Shown here: piece by piece, positions 55,189 through 63,756 of the stretch
Layout of the letters: each line of letters starts with the position of its first letter
Position numbering within the stretch: position 1 is the first letter of the stretch
Assembly (NCBI GenBank): GCA_963819755.1
Contig: CAWFXB010000002.1
Span: forward strand, 868,001 to 932,000
Length of the DNA: 64,000 bases
Source: VRUE01 sp963819755
GTDB lineage: Bacteria > Actinomycetota > Thermoleophilia > Solirubrobacterales > 70-9
Reading direction: 5' to 3'
Made by a program: the position numbers and the translations under genes
Notes under the pieces: model-generated
Databases searched by the model: none
Seen by the model: the letters and a program-made list of their open reading frames with translations, nothing else
What the model was told of the DNA's origin: nothing

Positions 55189-56600
55189 GACGTCCTGTGT
55201 CAACCCCCCGCCGTCTGCAGGCGGTTGAAGTTGCCATGTCGAGCGGGGTCATAGGGCTCCCGGTTCTGCCAGCAACGCCAGAGCACCCTGATCCAGGCAC
55301 GGCCCAGAGTGCGGATCGCATGGGGGTGGTCTTGCCCTCTGGCCCGCGCTCTGCGGTAAACCTCGCCGGCCCAGGGATGCCAATGGCGGGTGGAGTCGGC
55401 CAGCCTGGCGACGGCGACCCGCAGGCGCTTGTCGCAGGCCCGCCTGAAGGTGGCGATGCGCAGCTTGCCGGACTCCAGGGCGACTGGGCTCATGCCAGCG
55501 TCGGCGGCCATCGTGGCCTCGGTCGGGTAGCGCTCCCGGCAGTCGCCGAGCTCGGCGATCAAGGTCGCCGGGGAGAGCGCCGTCTTGGGGTCGCGAAACA
55601 GCGCCCGGAAGATGGCCGCGTCGGGGTGGGCGGCAAGCCGCTCGCGGATCTGGGCGTCAAGCGCGGCGATCTCGGCGACGATTGGCTCCAGGGCGCCGAC
55701 CAGGCCGAGGACGACCGCCCGACGTGCCTCGCACTCAGCCTTCCCCGCGGTCCCCTTGGGCGCCGCGTTCAGCCGCGCCACCAGCTCGGCGGGGTCGGTC
55801 CTGCCGCTGTAGGAGTTGCGAGCCAGGAATGCCGCCATGCGCCCGGCACCCAGGCCTCTGGTGTCACCGGGACTCGGATAGCGCTTGATGAAGGCCAGCG
55901 AGATCGGGCTGTCGAGCGCGGCAAAGATCAGCGCCCCGGGCCAGAAGGCCTGCAGTTGGGCGCGCAGCTGGTTGGCGAGCTCCACCCGCACCCCGACCAG
56001 GCCCTCGCGGGCCCGGGTCAGCGCCTTCAGCGCCTTGGTCTCCTCGCCGTCGGGCACCAGCGCCCGGAAGCGGTGGGCGTCGGTGCGGGCCAACTCGGCC
56101 AAGACGTAGGCGTCGAAGCGATCGGACTTGCCGTGGGCGACCGCGAAGCGGGCACGGGCGGCTTTGACCTGATTGGGGTGGATCGCCAACACCTCCAGGC
56201 CGGCGGCGAGCAGGCGCTCGACCAGGATGCCGTCGGGGCGCTCGATCGCCACCCGAACTACGCCGTGCCTCTCGAGCCCGCGCGCCAGCTCGGTGAGCCC
56301 ACGTTCGTCATGGGTGACGGAGAAGCGCTCATTGACGCGCCCCTCTTCGCTGATGCAGACCTCATGGGCCTCGGCGGCCCAGTCGATTCCCGCGGTTGGT
56401 GCCATGCTTCCTCCTCGGTCGATTCACGTCGGCTGGCTGCCGGCCACGAGGAGCCGTTGCGCGTGCTCATAGGGTGGCGTTTACCGGCGCCACGTCCTGT
56501 TGGCGCTTCTGGCACCTCGCACCGCCGGGAGGCGCTGGTCTCACGCGGGCCGTCTGTGCGGCTAGCGAGCGTGGCGCTCTCCCGGCGGGGGTCGGCTTCT
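55189..56600. mobile_element. IS110-family insertion sequence
   Basis: The element lies between the kinase gene and the HtrA-like gene and carries one transposase. ACGTCCTGT occurs at 55190-55198 and again at 56492-56500 and may reflect the ends or the target core, but IS110 elements lack clear inverted repeats, so the right boundary is uncertain (56492 to about 56640). The kinase stop codon is only a few bases before the left end, so the kinase is not disrupted. Confidence 0.75.
55200..56405 (-). CDS. IS110-family transposase
   Basis: The 401-residue protein has the N-terminal DEDD RuvC-like domain (Asp8 in GIDWA, Glu55 in AIERPDG, Asp95 and Asp98 in KSDRFDAY). The C-terminal Transposase_20 region includes the catalytic-Ser motif ADAGMSPVALESGK. 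It looks complete, so the element may be active. IS110 recombinases use a bridge RNA encoded in the element's own noncoding end to pair with target and donor DNA. Confidence 0.93.
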   Translation of the reverse strand: MAPTAGIDWAAEAHEVCISEEGRVNERFSVTHDERGLTELARGLERHGVVRVAIERPDGILVERLLAAGLEVLAIHPNQVKAARARFAVAHGKSDRFDAYVLAELARTDAHRFRALVPDGEETKALKALTRAREGLVGVRVELANQLRAQLQAFWPGALIFAALDSPISLAFIKRYPSPGDTRGLGAGRMAAFLARNSYSGRTDPAELVARLNAAPKGTAGKAECEARRAVVLGLVGALEPIVAEIAALDAQIRERLAAHPDAAIFRALFRDPKTALSPATLIAELGDCRERYPTEATMAADAGMSPVALESGKLRIATFRRACDKRLRVAVARLADSTRHWHPWAGEVYRRARARGQDHPHAIRTLGRAWIRVLWRCWQNREPYDPARHGNFNRLQTAGG

Positions 56601-56680
56601 CTATGCGTTCCCCCGGGATCTTCGACGGCCTCGCTGCGCTCGGCCTCTCAATCTCAGGAGAACAAAGGGGAGGTTGGCCT
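56406..56680 (-). ncRNA. Noncoding end of IS110, candidate bridge RNA region
   Basis: This 275-bp region upstream of the transposase has no ORF that I trust but is rich in stems, including a perfect 10-bp pair CCGCCGGGAG (56522-56531) with CTCCCGGCGG (56579-56588). A bridge RNA is expected here in the IS110 group. The last 60 or so bp belong to the leader of the HtrA-like gene, with AGGGGAGG before its ATG. The RNA's ends cannot be fixed. Confidence 0.45.
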
Positions 56681-57823
56681 ATGAGCAGGCGCCGCGCCGC
56701 CTCCGCGGCGCTGCTGGCTCTGGCGTTGCTCGCGGGCTGCGGCGGGAGTAACCCCGATAGTCCGGGAACCGGCTCTGTGGAAGCGGCGAAGACGACGACC
56801 CAGGTCGTCGTGCAGACGGCCAGCGAGGGATTCGACGCGGCGAAGGTCTACCGCGAAGCCTCGCCGGGCGTGGTCACGATCCGCTCGATCTTCGACGAAA
56901 GCGCCGCCGAAGGCTCCGGCTTCGTCCTCGACACCAAGGGCAGGATCGTCACCAACGCTCACGTCGTCACCGATGGCGAAGGCAGCGACCGCAAGGAGGC
57001 GAAGGCGGTCTTCGTCGAGTTCCCCGATCGCAACGAGGTGGCGGCGAAGATCGTCGGCTTCGACCCGTTCGCCGACGTCGCCCTGCTCGAAGTGAAGCCC
57101 GACGGCTTCGCCCTGCACCCGCTGCAGCTCGGCGACGATCACGACCTCGTGGTGGGCCAGCCGGTGGCCGCGATCGGCAACCCGTTCGGCGAGCAGTCGT
57201 CGCTCTCGGTCGGGATCGTCTCGGCGATCGACCGCTCGGTCGGCTCGCTCACCCAGTTCCAGATCGAGGGTGCGATCCAGACCGACGCATCGATCAACCC
57301 GGGCAACTCCGGTGGGCCCCTGCTCGAAGCCGGCGCCCGCGTCGTCGGCATCAACCAGCAGATCGAGACCAACTCCGGCTCCAACGACGGGGTCGGCTTC
57401 GCCGTGCCGATCTCAGCGGTGAAGCGCTCCCTCGCCCAACTCGAGCAGACGGGCAGCGCCGAGTACGCCTACATCGGCGTCAGCACCCAGGCGCTCTACC
57501 CGCAACTCGCCGCCAAGCTTGGCCTCGACACCGACCACGGGGGGCTGCTGGCCGAAGTGATTCCCGGCGGGCCGGCCGACGAAGCCGGTCTGAAGGGTGG
57601 CGACGAAAAGGTCCGTTTCCAGGGAATCCCGTACCAGGCAGGCGGCGACACGATCCTCGCCGTAAACGGCCACCCGGTCGTCGAACCCGATGACCTCGCC
57701 CGCTTCATCTCCGACTTCCAGCCCGGCGAAAAGGTGAAGCTCGAGGTTCTCCACGCCAATGGCGACCGGGAAACCGTGGAGGTCACGTTGAGTAAGCGCC
57801 CGGTCGCCGGGCCCGGCGGCTGA
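56681..57823 (+). CDS. HtrA/DegP-like serine protease lipoprotein with PDZ domain
   Basis: The 380-residue protein has a lipoprotein signal ending LLAGC20 and a trypsin-like domain with His94 (TNAHVV), Asp132 (FADVALLE) and Ser210 (NPGNSGGP). One PDZ domain (GGLLAEVIPGGPADEAGLKG) follows, with VNGHPVVEPDDLARFI. GGGGAGG lies 7 nt upstream of the ATG. It degrades or refolds damaged secreted proteins at the outer face of the membrane. Confidence 0.93.
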   Translation: MSRRRAASAALLALALLAGCGGSNPDSPGTGSVEAAKTTTQVVVQTASEGFDAAKVYREASPGVVTIRSIFDESAAEGSGFVLDTKGRIVTNAHVVTDGEGSDRKEAKAVFVEFPDRNEVAAKIVGFDPFADVALLEVKPDGFALHPLQLGDDHDLVVGQPVAAIGNPFGEQSSLSVGIVSAIDRSVGSLTQFQIEGAIQTDASINPGNSGGPLLEAGARVVGINQQIETNSGSNDGVGFAVPISAVKRSLAQLEQTGSAEYAYIGVSTQALYPQLAAKLGLDTDHGGLLAEVIPGGPADEAGLKGGDEKVRFQGIPYQAGGDTILAVNGHPVVEPDDLARFISDFQPGEKVKLEVLHANGDRETVEVTLSKRPVAGPGG

Positions 57824-57867
57824 GCAGTCGCCCGTCGTCCAGCCGCCGTTGCCTGTAGAAATCGCCG

Positions 57868-59106
57868 ATGCTTCAGGAAGTCTCCCTCGGCCAGAAGTCC
57901 CTCTCCGACTACACCCACATCGCTGGGAAGGAGTTGAGCGAACGCATCCGCGAGCTGGCCAAGCCGCTCGAGGGACAGCGCGTACTCCACGTCAGCGCGA
58001 CGGCCTTCGGCGGTGGGGTCTCGGAGATCCTCTACACGATCGTGCCGCTGATGCGCGACGCCGGGATCGACGCCCACTGGCACGTGATCTTCGGCAAAGA
58101 GGAGTTCTTCAACGCGACCAAGCTCCTGCACAACTCCCTACAGGGCGCCGAGGAGACGCTGAGCGACGAGCAGTGGGCTGTGTTCGACGAAATCAACGCG
58201 ATAAACGCCGACGGCCTCAAAGGCGAGTGGGACACGATCATCGTCCACGACCCACAGCCGATCGGCCTGCGCCGCGGCGCCACGGAGCAGAGCCGCAACT
58301 GGGTCTGGCGCTGTCACATCGATCTCTCCGAGCCCAACCCGGCGCCGATCGCCCGCCTGCGGCCGCTGATCGAGGAGTACGACGCGACCGTCTGGCACAT
58401 GCCCACCTACGTCCCGAACGGGATGAACGGCCACGACGGCATTCGCATCATTCCGCCGGCGATCGACCCTCTTTCGCCGAAGAACATGGCCTTCTCGCCC
58501 GACGATGCCGCCTACGTCTGCAACCAGTTCGGGATCGACGTCGACCGCCCGCTGATCACCCAGGTCTCGCGCTTCGACCCCTGGAAGGACCCGATAGGGG
58601 TGATCGATGCCTACCGCGAGGTGACCGCCGAGATGCCGGACGTGCAGCTGGCGCTGGTCGGCTCGATGGCGACCGACGATCCCGAGGGCTGGGACTTCTT
58701 CCAGCAGACCGTCGAATACGCCGACGGCGACGAAGACATCAAGATCCTCAACAACCTCAACAACGTCGGCGCGATCGAGGTCAATGCCTTCCAGTCGCAG
58801 TCCGACGTCTGCCTTCAGAAGTCGATCCGCGAGGGCTTCGGCCTGACCGTCACCGAGGCGCTTTGGAAGGGCCGGCCGACGGTGGCCGGCAACGTCGGCG
58901 GCATCCCACTGCAGATCGAGGACGGCACCAGCGGCTACTTGGTCAACTCGCCGGCCGAGTGCGCGCAGCGCTGCATCGAGATCCTCGCCGACCCGGAGCT
59001 GGGCAAGCGACTGGGCAAGGCGGGCAAGGAACACGCCCGCCGCGAGTTCCTCTCGCCGCGCCTGCTGCGCGACTGGCTGCAGCTGCTGACCGAGCTCGAC
59101 GAATAG
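57868..59106 (+). CDS. Trehalose synthase-type GT4 glycosyltransferase (TreT-like)
   Basis: The 412-residue protein reads VLHVSATAFGGGVSEILYT, HDPQPIGLRRGA, ITQVSRFDPWKDPIGVI and LQKSIREGFGLTVTEALWK, the latter a GT-B donor site with EGFGLTVTE. This pattern is that of trehalose glycosyltransferring synthases that make trehalose from NDP-glucose and glucose. otsA lies 30 bp downstream, so the operon provides two trehalose-forming routes. Confidence 0.87.
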   Translation: MLQEVSLGQKSLSDYTHIAGKELSERIRELAKPLEGQRVLHVSATAFGGGVSEILYTIVPLMRDAGIDAHWHVIFGKEEFFNATKLLHNSLQGAEETLSDEQWAVFDEINAINADGLKGEWDTIIVHDPQPIGLRRGATEQSRNWVWRCHIDLSEPNPAPIARLRPLIEEYDATVWHMPTYVPNGMNGHDGIRIIPPAIDPLSPKNMAFSPDDAAYVCNQFGIDVDRPLITQVSRFDPWKDPIGVIDAYREVTAEMPDVQLALVGSMATDDPEGWDFFQQTVEYADGDEDIKILNNLNNVGAIEVNAFQSQSDVCLQKSIREGFGLTVTEALWKGRPTVAGNVGGIPLQIEDGTSGYLVNSPAECAQRCIEILADPELGKRLGKAGKEHARREFLSPRLLRDWLQLLTELDE

Positions 59107-59136
59107 GCGGCGGCGGGCGGGTAGGCTGAGAGGCCG

Positions 59137-60600
59137 ATGCCCGAATCCGATCCGCTGATCATCGTCTCCAACCGCGGGCCGGCCCAGTTCGAGCGCGACG
59201 AGGAAGGCGAGCGCACAGTGCGGCGCGGTGGCGGTGGCCTGGTGACGGCGCTCTCCGGGCTGGTCTCACACCGGGAGGCGCTCTGGATCGCCTCGGCGAT
59301 GACCGACGAGGACGTCGCCGTCTCCGAGGAGCGCGGCGGGCCGGTGGAGCTCTCGATCGACGGGATCGACTACAAGGTGCTGCTGGTCGGCAGCGACCCC
59401 GTCGCCTACGACGGCTTCTACAACGTGATCGCCAACCCGATCCTCTGGTTCATCCAGCACTACCTCTGGGACCTCTCCAACGCTCCCGACATCCGCCAGG
59501 AGGAGCTCGACGCCTGGGACGACGGCTACCAGGCCGTCAACGGCGACATCGCCCGCGCCGTGCTCGGCCAGATCGAGGGGCGCGAGCGGCCGCTGGTGAT
59601 GCTCCACGACTACCACCTCTACACGGTGCCGGGGATGATCCGGGCCGAGCGGCCGGACGCCTTCCTGCACCACTTCGTCCACATTCCCTGGTCGCAGCCG
59701 GACAGCTGGCGGATCCTGCCCGGCCGGATCCGCGAGGCGATCTTCCGCGGCATGCTCGCCAACGACATCATCGGCTTCCACACCCACGCCTACTGCATCA
59801 ACTTCATCCGCTGCTGCGATGAACTGCTCGAGGTCGACGTCGACTACGACCGCGCTCTCGTGCGGCACGCCGGCGGGGAGACCGTGGCCCGTGCCTATCC
59901 GCTCTCGATCGACGCCGAGCGGCTGCGTCGCGCGGCGGATTCGCCCGAGGTGGCGGCGGCGGAGCGCGAGGTGCTGGAGCGCCGCCGCGAGCACCTGATC
60001 ATCCGCGTCGACCGCGCCGACCTCTCCAAGAACGTGCTGCGCGGCTTCACCGCCTTCGACACCTTCCTCGCCCAGCACCCGGAGTTCCGCGAGAAGGTGA
60101 CCTTCATCGCCCACCTGCAGCCATCGCGCCAAGACGTGCCCGAGTACGCCGAGTACCTGGAGAAAATCGAGGCGCTGGTCGCCGTCGTCAACCACAAGCA
60201 CGGCACCACCGACTGGATGCCGATCGACCTGAAGATCTACGAGAACTTCCCCGAGGCCGTCGCCCGCTACAAGCACTTCGACCTGCTGATGGTCAACTCG
60301 ATCTTCGACGGGATGAACCTCGTCGCCAAGGAGGCGCCGGCCGTCAACACCCGCGACGGCGTCCTGATGCTCTCCGAGAACACCGGCTCTCATGAGGAGC
60401 TGGCCGACTGCGTCCTCTCGGTCAACCCCTTCGACATCCAGGAGCAGGCCGACGCGATCCACCGGGCGCTGACGATGGAGCCCGAGGAGCGCAAGCTGCG
60501 GGCGCAGCATCTAAAGGAGATCATCTACTCGCGCAATCCTGGGGACTGGGTCGACGAGCAGTTGAAGGACATTGCGGAACTTCGCGAGGCGGCTGCTTAG
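59137..60600 (+). CDS. otsA: Trehalose-6-phosphate synthase
   Basis: The 487-residue GT20 enzyme has IIVSNRGPAQF at the start, a donor/acceptor region GGGGLVTALSGL, and HDYHLYTVPGMIR. FHTHAYCINFIR and LIIRVDRADLSKNVLRGF lie in the middle, and DGMNLVAKEAPAVN is the UDP-glucose site. It makes trehalose-6-phosphate from UDP-glucose and glucose-6-phosphate. A dedicated phosphatase gene (otsB) is not seen in the window. Confidence 0.93.
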   Translation: MPESDPLIIVSNRGPAQFERDEEGERTVRRGGGGLVTALSGLVSHREALWIASAMTDEDVAVSEERGGPVELSIDGIDYKVLLVGSDPVAYDGFYNVIANPILWFIQHYLWDLSNAPDIRQEELDAWDDGYQAVNGDIARAVLGQIEGRERPLVMLHDYHLYTVPGMIRAERPDAFLHHFVHIPWSQPDSWRILPGRIREAIFRGMLANDIIGFHTHAYCINFIRCCDELLEVDVDYDRALVRHAGGETVARAYPLSIDAERLRRAADSPEVAAAEREVLERRREHLIIRVDRADLSKNVLRGFTAFDTFLAQHPEFREKVTFIAHLQPSRQDVPEYAEYLEKIEALVAVVNHKHGTTDWMPIDLKIYENFPEAVARYKHFDLLMVNSIFDGMNLVAKEAPAVNTRDGVLMLSENTGSHEELADCVLSVNPFDIQEQADAIHRALTMEPEERKLRAQHLKEIIYSRNPGDWVDEQLKDIAELREAAA

Positions 60601-60661
60601 AGAGGAGCCACTCGACAGCTTTCAGGGGGCGAACTCCGCGAGCTGAGGACTTGTTAGCTGC

Positions 60662-61102
60662 ATGGGACTTCGTATCCGCTGGCAGCTTGCGGCCAAGGGA
60701 GCTGCCGTGGTGATTGCTGCCCTACTTGCTCTTCAGCTTGTTCCAGCTCTCCTAGAGCCGCCAGCTCCCGAACCCCTGCCAGCTGACGTGGGCTTACCTC
60801 GGGTGGTAGCTGCGCCACCCAAGCTGAAAGAGCGTCAGCCGAAGAGGCATCTCGGGCGGGTGGCGTCGGATGGGGGTGCCCGGACGGGGCGGCGTCCTGT
60901 TTTTCGCCCCAACCGCAACCTCGGACGGCCGCGAAAGCCGAGGCGAAAAACCCAGCCCCCTCCGGGCACCCCCATCCGACGACAGGACCCGCCCGCCGAA
61001 GCCCCCGTCCCTGCCGCCCTTCCGCCCGCCCCAGAAGCAGCCCCGCCCGCGCCCCCAACCGCGCCTCCGGACGACGGGTCCATGGAGTTTGCGCCCCGCT
61101 AG
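60662..61102 (+). CDS. Proline-rich membrane-anchored protein of unknown function
   Basis: The 146-residue protein has one N-terminal membrane helix (AAVVIAALLALQLVPALL), then a basic stretch and a Pro/Ala-rich tail. Codons about 65-111 lie within a large inverted repeat, which gives the low-complexity Arg/Pro sequence. Function is unknown. It may be a real small anchored protein whose middle has been expanded by a palindromic insertion, or a non-functional ORF. Confidence 0.6.
   Translation: MGLRIRWQLAAKGAAVVIAALLALQLVPALLEPPAPEPLPADVGLPRVVAAPPKLKERQPKRHLGRVASDGGARTGRRPVFRPNRNLGRPRKPRRKTQPPPGTPIRRQDPPAEAPVPAALPPAPEAAPPAPPTAPPDDGSMEFAPR
60853..60995. repeat. Large inverted repeat inside the proline-rich ORF
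   Basis: A perfect 21-bp arm (60864-60884) pairs with 60961-60981. Outside it CGGGCGGGT (60853-60861) pairs with 60987-60995, and inside it GTTTTTCGCC and CCTCGG pair with their complements. The resulting nested hairpin spans 143 bp. It carries the GTCGGAT/ATCCGAC word of repeat family A in opposite order. Confidence 0.82.
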
Positions 61103-61120
61103 CTATAGTCCGACGCCGCT

Positions 61121-61693
61121 TTGGCCGCACCACGCGAATACGAGCTGGTTCTGATGCTGGACCCGGGGCAGGATGCCGCGGCCCGCGACGCTGTCGCCAA
61201 CGAGGCGAAGGGCCAGATCGAGGCCGCGGGGGCACTGAAGCACGAGAACGTCTGGGGCCTGCGCAAGATGGCCTACGAGATCAACAAGCGCAACGAGGCC
61301 GACTACCGCTGGTTCCGCTTCGAGGCGCCGGCCGAGCTGCTCGAGCAACTCGATCACAACCTGAAGATCGCCGACGGCGTGCTGCGCTTCCGCATCTTCA
61401 AAGTCGACGCGGACACGCCCGTCGTTGTACCGCCGGCGACCAGCGCCCCCGGTCCCGCGGCATCCCGCGAGCGGCCTTCTCAGAGCGCACCCCAGGCAGC
61501 CCCCGCAGACACTGTGGCTGAGGATGCCGTACCCCAGGCACCTGCTCCGGTCGCCGTTGCCGAGGCGCCCGCCGAGACGGCGGAGCCCGTCGTTGAGACG
61601 CCCGAGCCGGCAGCCGAGGTCCCTGAGCCCGCCGCCGAGCCCGAGGCTTCCGAAGCCCCGGCCGAGGGCGACCCCGGCGACTCCGCCGCTTAG
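61121..61693 (+). CDS. rpsF: 30S ribosomal protein S6 with long acidic extension
   Basis: 190 residues from a TTG start. Residues 1-100 are S6 (REYELVLMLDPGQD, NVWGLRKMAYEINKRNEADY, a region binding 16S rRNA and S18). Residues about 100-190 form an Ala/Pro/Glu-rich low-complexity tail (ETAEPVVETPEPAAEVPEP), nearly doubling the usual length of about 95-100. It leads the conserved rpsF-ssb-rpsR-rplI cluster. Confidence 0.94.
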   Translation: MAAPREYELVLMLDPGQDAAARDAVANEAKGQIEAAGALKHENVWGLRKMAYEINKRNEADYRWFRFEAPAELLEQLDHNLKIADGVLRFRIFKVDADTPVVVPPATSAPGPAASRERPSQSAPQAAPADTVAEDAVPQAPAPVAVAEAPAETAEPVVETPEPAAEVPEPAAEPEASEAPAEGDPGDSAA

Positions 61694-61791
61694 TTCCTCT
61701 TTTCGCGCAGATTCCGGCTTCTGGGGGGAGAGTCGCGCCGCGTGCGCTCTTAGACTGGTGTCTCGACAAACGATCTTGAGGAGTGAGAGCC

Positions 61792-62274
61792 GTGGCGGCT
61801 TCGAACATCAACGTGGTGGTCATCACCGGGAACCTGACCCAGGACCCCGAACTGCGCCATCTGGGTAGCGGAACGGCGGTCTGCGAGCTGCGAGTGGCGG
61901 TCAACAGCCGCCGCAAGGACGGCTCCACCGGTGAATGGGTAGACAAGCCCAACTACTTCAACGTGACCGTCTGGGGAGCGCAGGGCGAGAACTGCGCCAA
62001 CTACCTCTCCAAGGGCCGCCCGGTGGCAGTGGAAGGTCGACTCGACTGGCGCGAGTGGGAGGCAAAAGACGGCGGTGGCAAACGACAGGCGGTGCAGATC
62101 GTCGCCAACTCTGTCCAGTTCCTCGGCTCTCGCGACGGCGGGGGCGGTGGCGACAATGGCAACGGTGGCGGTGGCTTCACCCCGCAGAGCGATACGCCGG
62201 CCGATCCCAGCGACTTCGATGCTGCCCCGGCCGGGGCCGGCGGCGGTGGCAGCGACGACGACATCCCCTTTTAG
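61792..62274 (+). CDS. ssb: Single-stranded DNA-binding protein
   Basis: About 160 residues from GTG 61792 (GGAG 8 nt upstream; GTG 61783 is the alternative). The OB fold spans NVVVITGNLTQDPELRHLG to FLGSRD. A Gly-rich linker and the conserved acidic tip DDDIPF, which binds partner proteins, follow. It lies between rpsF and rpsR as in most bacteria. Confidence 0.94.
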   Translation: MAASNINVVVITGNLTQDPELRHLGSGTAVCELRVAVNSRRKDGSTGEWVDKPNYFNVTVWGAQGENCANYLSKGRPVAVEGRLDWREWEAKDGGGKRQAVQIVANSVQFLGSRDGGGGGDNGNGGGGFTPQSDTPADPSDFDAAPAGAGGGGSDDDIPF

Positions 62275-62301
62275 CGCCGGTCTGTAGCATCCCGGGCCGC
62301 A

Positions 62302-62568
62302 ATGGCCCGAGCTAGAGAGAACAGCGGCGACGCACCACGCCGCGGACGGCGTGGTGCAGACCGTGTCAGACCGCGTAAATACACGCGGATCAACTCCGAG
62401 GCGGTCGACTACAAGGACCTCAACCTGCTGCGGCGCTTCCTCTCCGACAAGGGGAAGACGCGCGGGCGGCGGGTGACCGGACTTTCGCGCAAGCATCAGC
62501 GGCAGCTCTCGGTGGCAGTGAAGCGGGCGCGCGAGATCGCCCTGCTGCCCTACGTCGGAGAGCGCTGA
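62302..62568 (+). CDS. rpsR: 30S ribosomal protein S18
   Basis: The 88-residue protein includes RKYTRINSEAVDYKDLNLL and GRRVTGLSRKHQRQL, the S18 core, with a basic N-terminal extension and no Cys zinc ligands. The stop overlaps the rplI start (TGATG). Confidence 0.95.
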   Translation: MARARENSGDAPRRGRRGADRVRPRKYTRINSEAVDYKDLNLLRRFLSDKGKTRGRRVTGLSRKHQRQLSVAVKRAREIALLPYVGER

Positions 62569-63020
62569 TGGCACAGGCGATCCTCCTCGAGGACGTCGAG
62601 AGCCTCGGGCAGCGCGGCGAACCGATCGACGTCTCGCCCGGCTACCTGCGCAACTACCTGATCCCCCGCAAGCTCGCCGCACCGGCCACGCCGGGGGCCT
62701 TGGAGCAGGCACAGCAGCGCCAGGCGGCAACCGAAAAGGCCGAACGGCTGCGCGCCGAGCGGGAAGAGCAGGCGGCCTCCCTACTTTCCAAAACCGTGCT
62801 GACGATCCATCAGCGCGCAGACGACGGCGGCAAACTGTTCGGCTCCGTCGGCGCCAAGGAGATCGTCGATGCGATCCGCGAGGCACGCGATCTGCGCATC
62901 GACCGTCGCAAAGTCCGCCTCGAGCAGCCGATCCGCGAGATCGGCACCCACATGGTCGAGATCGAGCTCGCCGACGGCACGGTCGCTTCAGTGAAGACGA
63001 TCGTCGCCGAGGAGAGCTAA
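62568..63020 (+). CDS. rplI: 50S ribosomal protein L9
   Basis: The 150-residue protein has the N-terminal L9 domain (AILLEDVESLGQRGEPIDVS, GYLRNYLIPRKLA). The long connecting helix and the C-terminal domain (DDGGKLFGSVGAKEIVDAI) follow. It overlaps rpsR and ends the ribosomal cluster. Confidence 0.95.
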   Translation: MAQAILLEDVESLGQRGEPIDVSPGYLRNYLIPRKLAAPATPGALEQAQQRQAATEKAERLRAEREEQAASLLSKTVLTIHQRADDGGKLFGSVGAKEIVDAIREARDLRIDRRKVRLEQPIREIGTHMVEIELADGTVASVKTIVAEES

Positions 63021-63054
63021 GAGCGCTGGGCTTGCCGGCGTTAGGCTCCGCCGG

Positions 63055-63756
63055 GTGGCCTCGCTGCGCTTTCCAACTCGCCTGACCCGTCGCGCCAGGG
63101 CGCGAACGCGGTTCGGCTGGGCCCGGTCCGAGCGGGCGACGGTGGGTCTGGCCGCGGTGGCTCTGGGTGGCGTCGGAGCGGTCGTGGTTGGCCAGTACGG
63201 GCGCCTACTGCAGCGGCGCGCCCATGACCACGACCACGGCGAGCCACTTGTCGAAGCGGCGCCGGCGGCGGCCCTCGACACGGTCGGAGTCGCGGTGAGT
63301 GGCTATGCGGCGACGCCGCGTAGCGAGACGGTGCTGTTCAACCTCCTTGCCGGCTTCCTCGGCTCTTTCGCGCTGGTGCGAGTGTCGACCTGGGGCATTC
63401 GCGACCAGTGGTGGCCGTTTCGCGAGGTCAGCGTCGGCGGCCGCCACATCCACCACTTCGTGCCGGGGATCCTGCTGGCCTTCGGCGCCGGTACCGCGGC
63501 GCTGCTGACCGACGACGAAGCTCAGGAAGACCGCCTCGCGATCGCGATGGGCGCCGGCATGGGGCTGACCTTCGACGAGGCGGCGCTGCTGCTCGACCTG
63601 CGTGATGTCTATTGGACCCGCAAGGGCCTGCTCAGCGTTCAGCTGAGTCTCGGCGCGACGGCGATCCTCAGCATCGCGATCCTCACCCAGCGCATGCTAC
63701 GGAGAGGCGAGCGACAAAAGGAGGCCGCGGGCGAGATCCCGCCGGCCGAGTTTTAG
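63055..63756 (+). CDS. Multi-pass membrane protein of unknown function
   Basis: About 233 residues from GTG 63055. It has around five membrane segments and conserved-looking His/Trp motifs (IRDQWWPFREVSVGGRHIHH). TFDEAALLLDLRDVYW follows, then a basic tail. I recognise the layout from other actinobacteria but not a named family. It follows rplI by 34 bp and is convergent with the coiled-coil gene, the stops overlapping. Confidence 0.75.
   Translation: MASLRFPTRLTRRARARTRFGWARSERATVGLAAVALGGVGAVVVGQYGRLLQRRAHDHDHGEPLVEAAPAAALDTVGVAVSGYAATPRSETVLFNLLAGFLGSFALVRVSTWGIRDQWWPFREVSVGGRHIHHFVPGILLAFGAGTAALLTDDEAQEDRLAIAMGAGMGLTFDEAALLLDLRDVYWTRKGLLSVQLSLGATAILSIAILTQRMLRRGERQKEAAGEIPPAEF

Noticed and set aside
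60620..61097. Possible terminal inverted repeats around the proline-rich ORF (GGGGGCGAACTCC and GGAGTTTGCGCCCC)
   Set aside because: The match is short and imperfect, with no target duplication seen; too weak to call a transposon.
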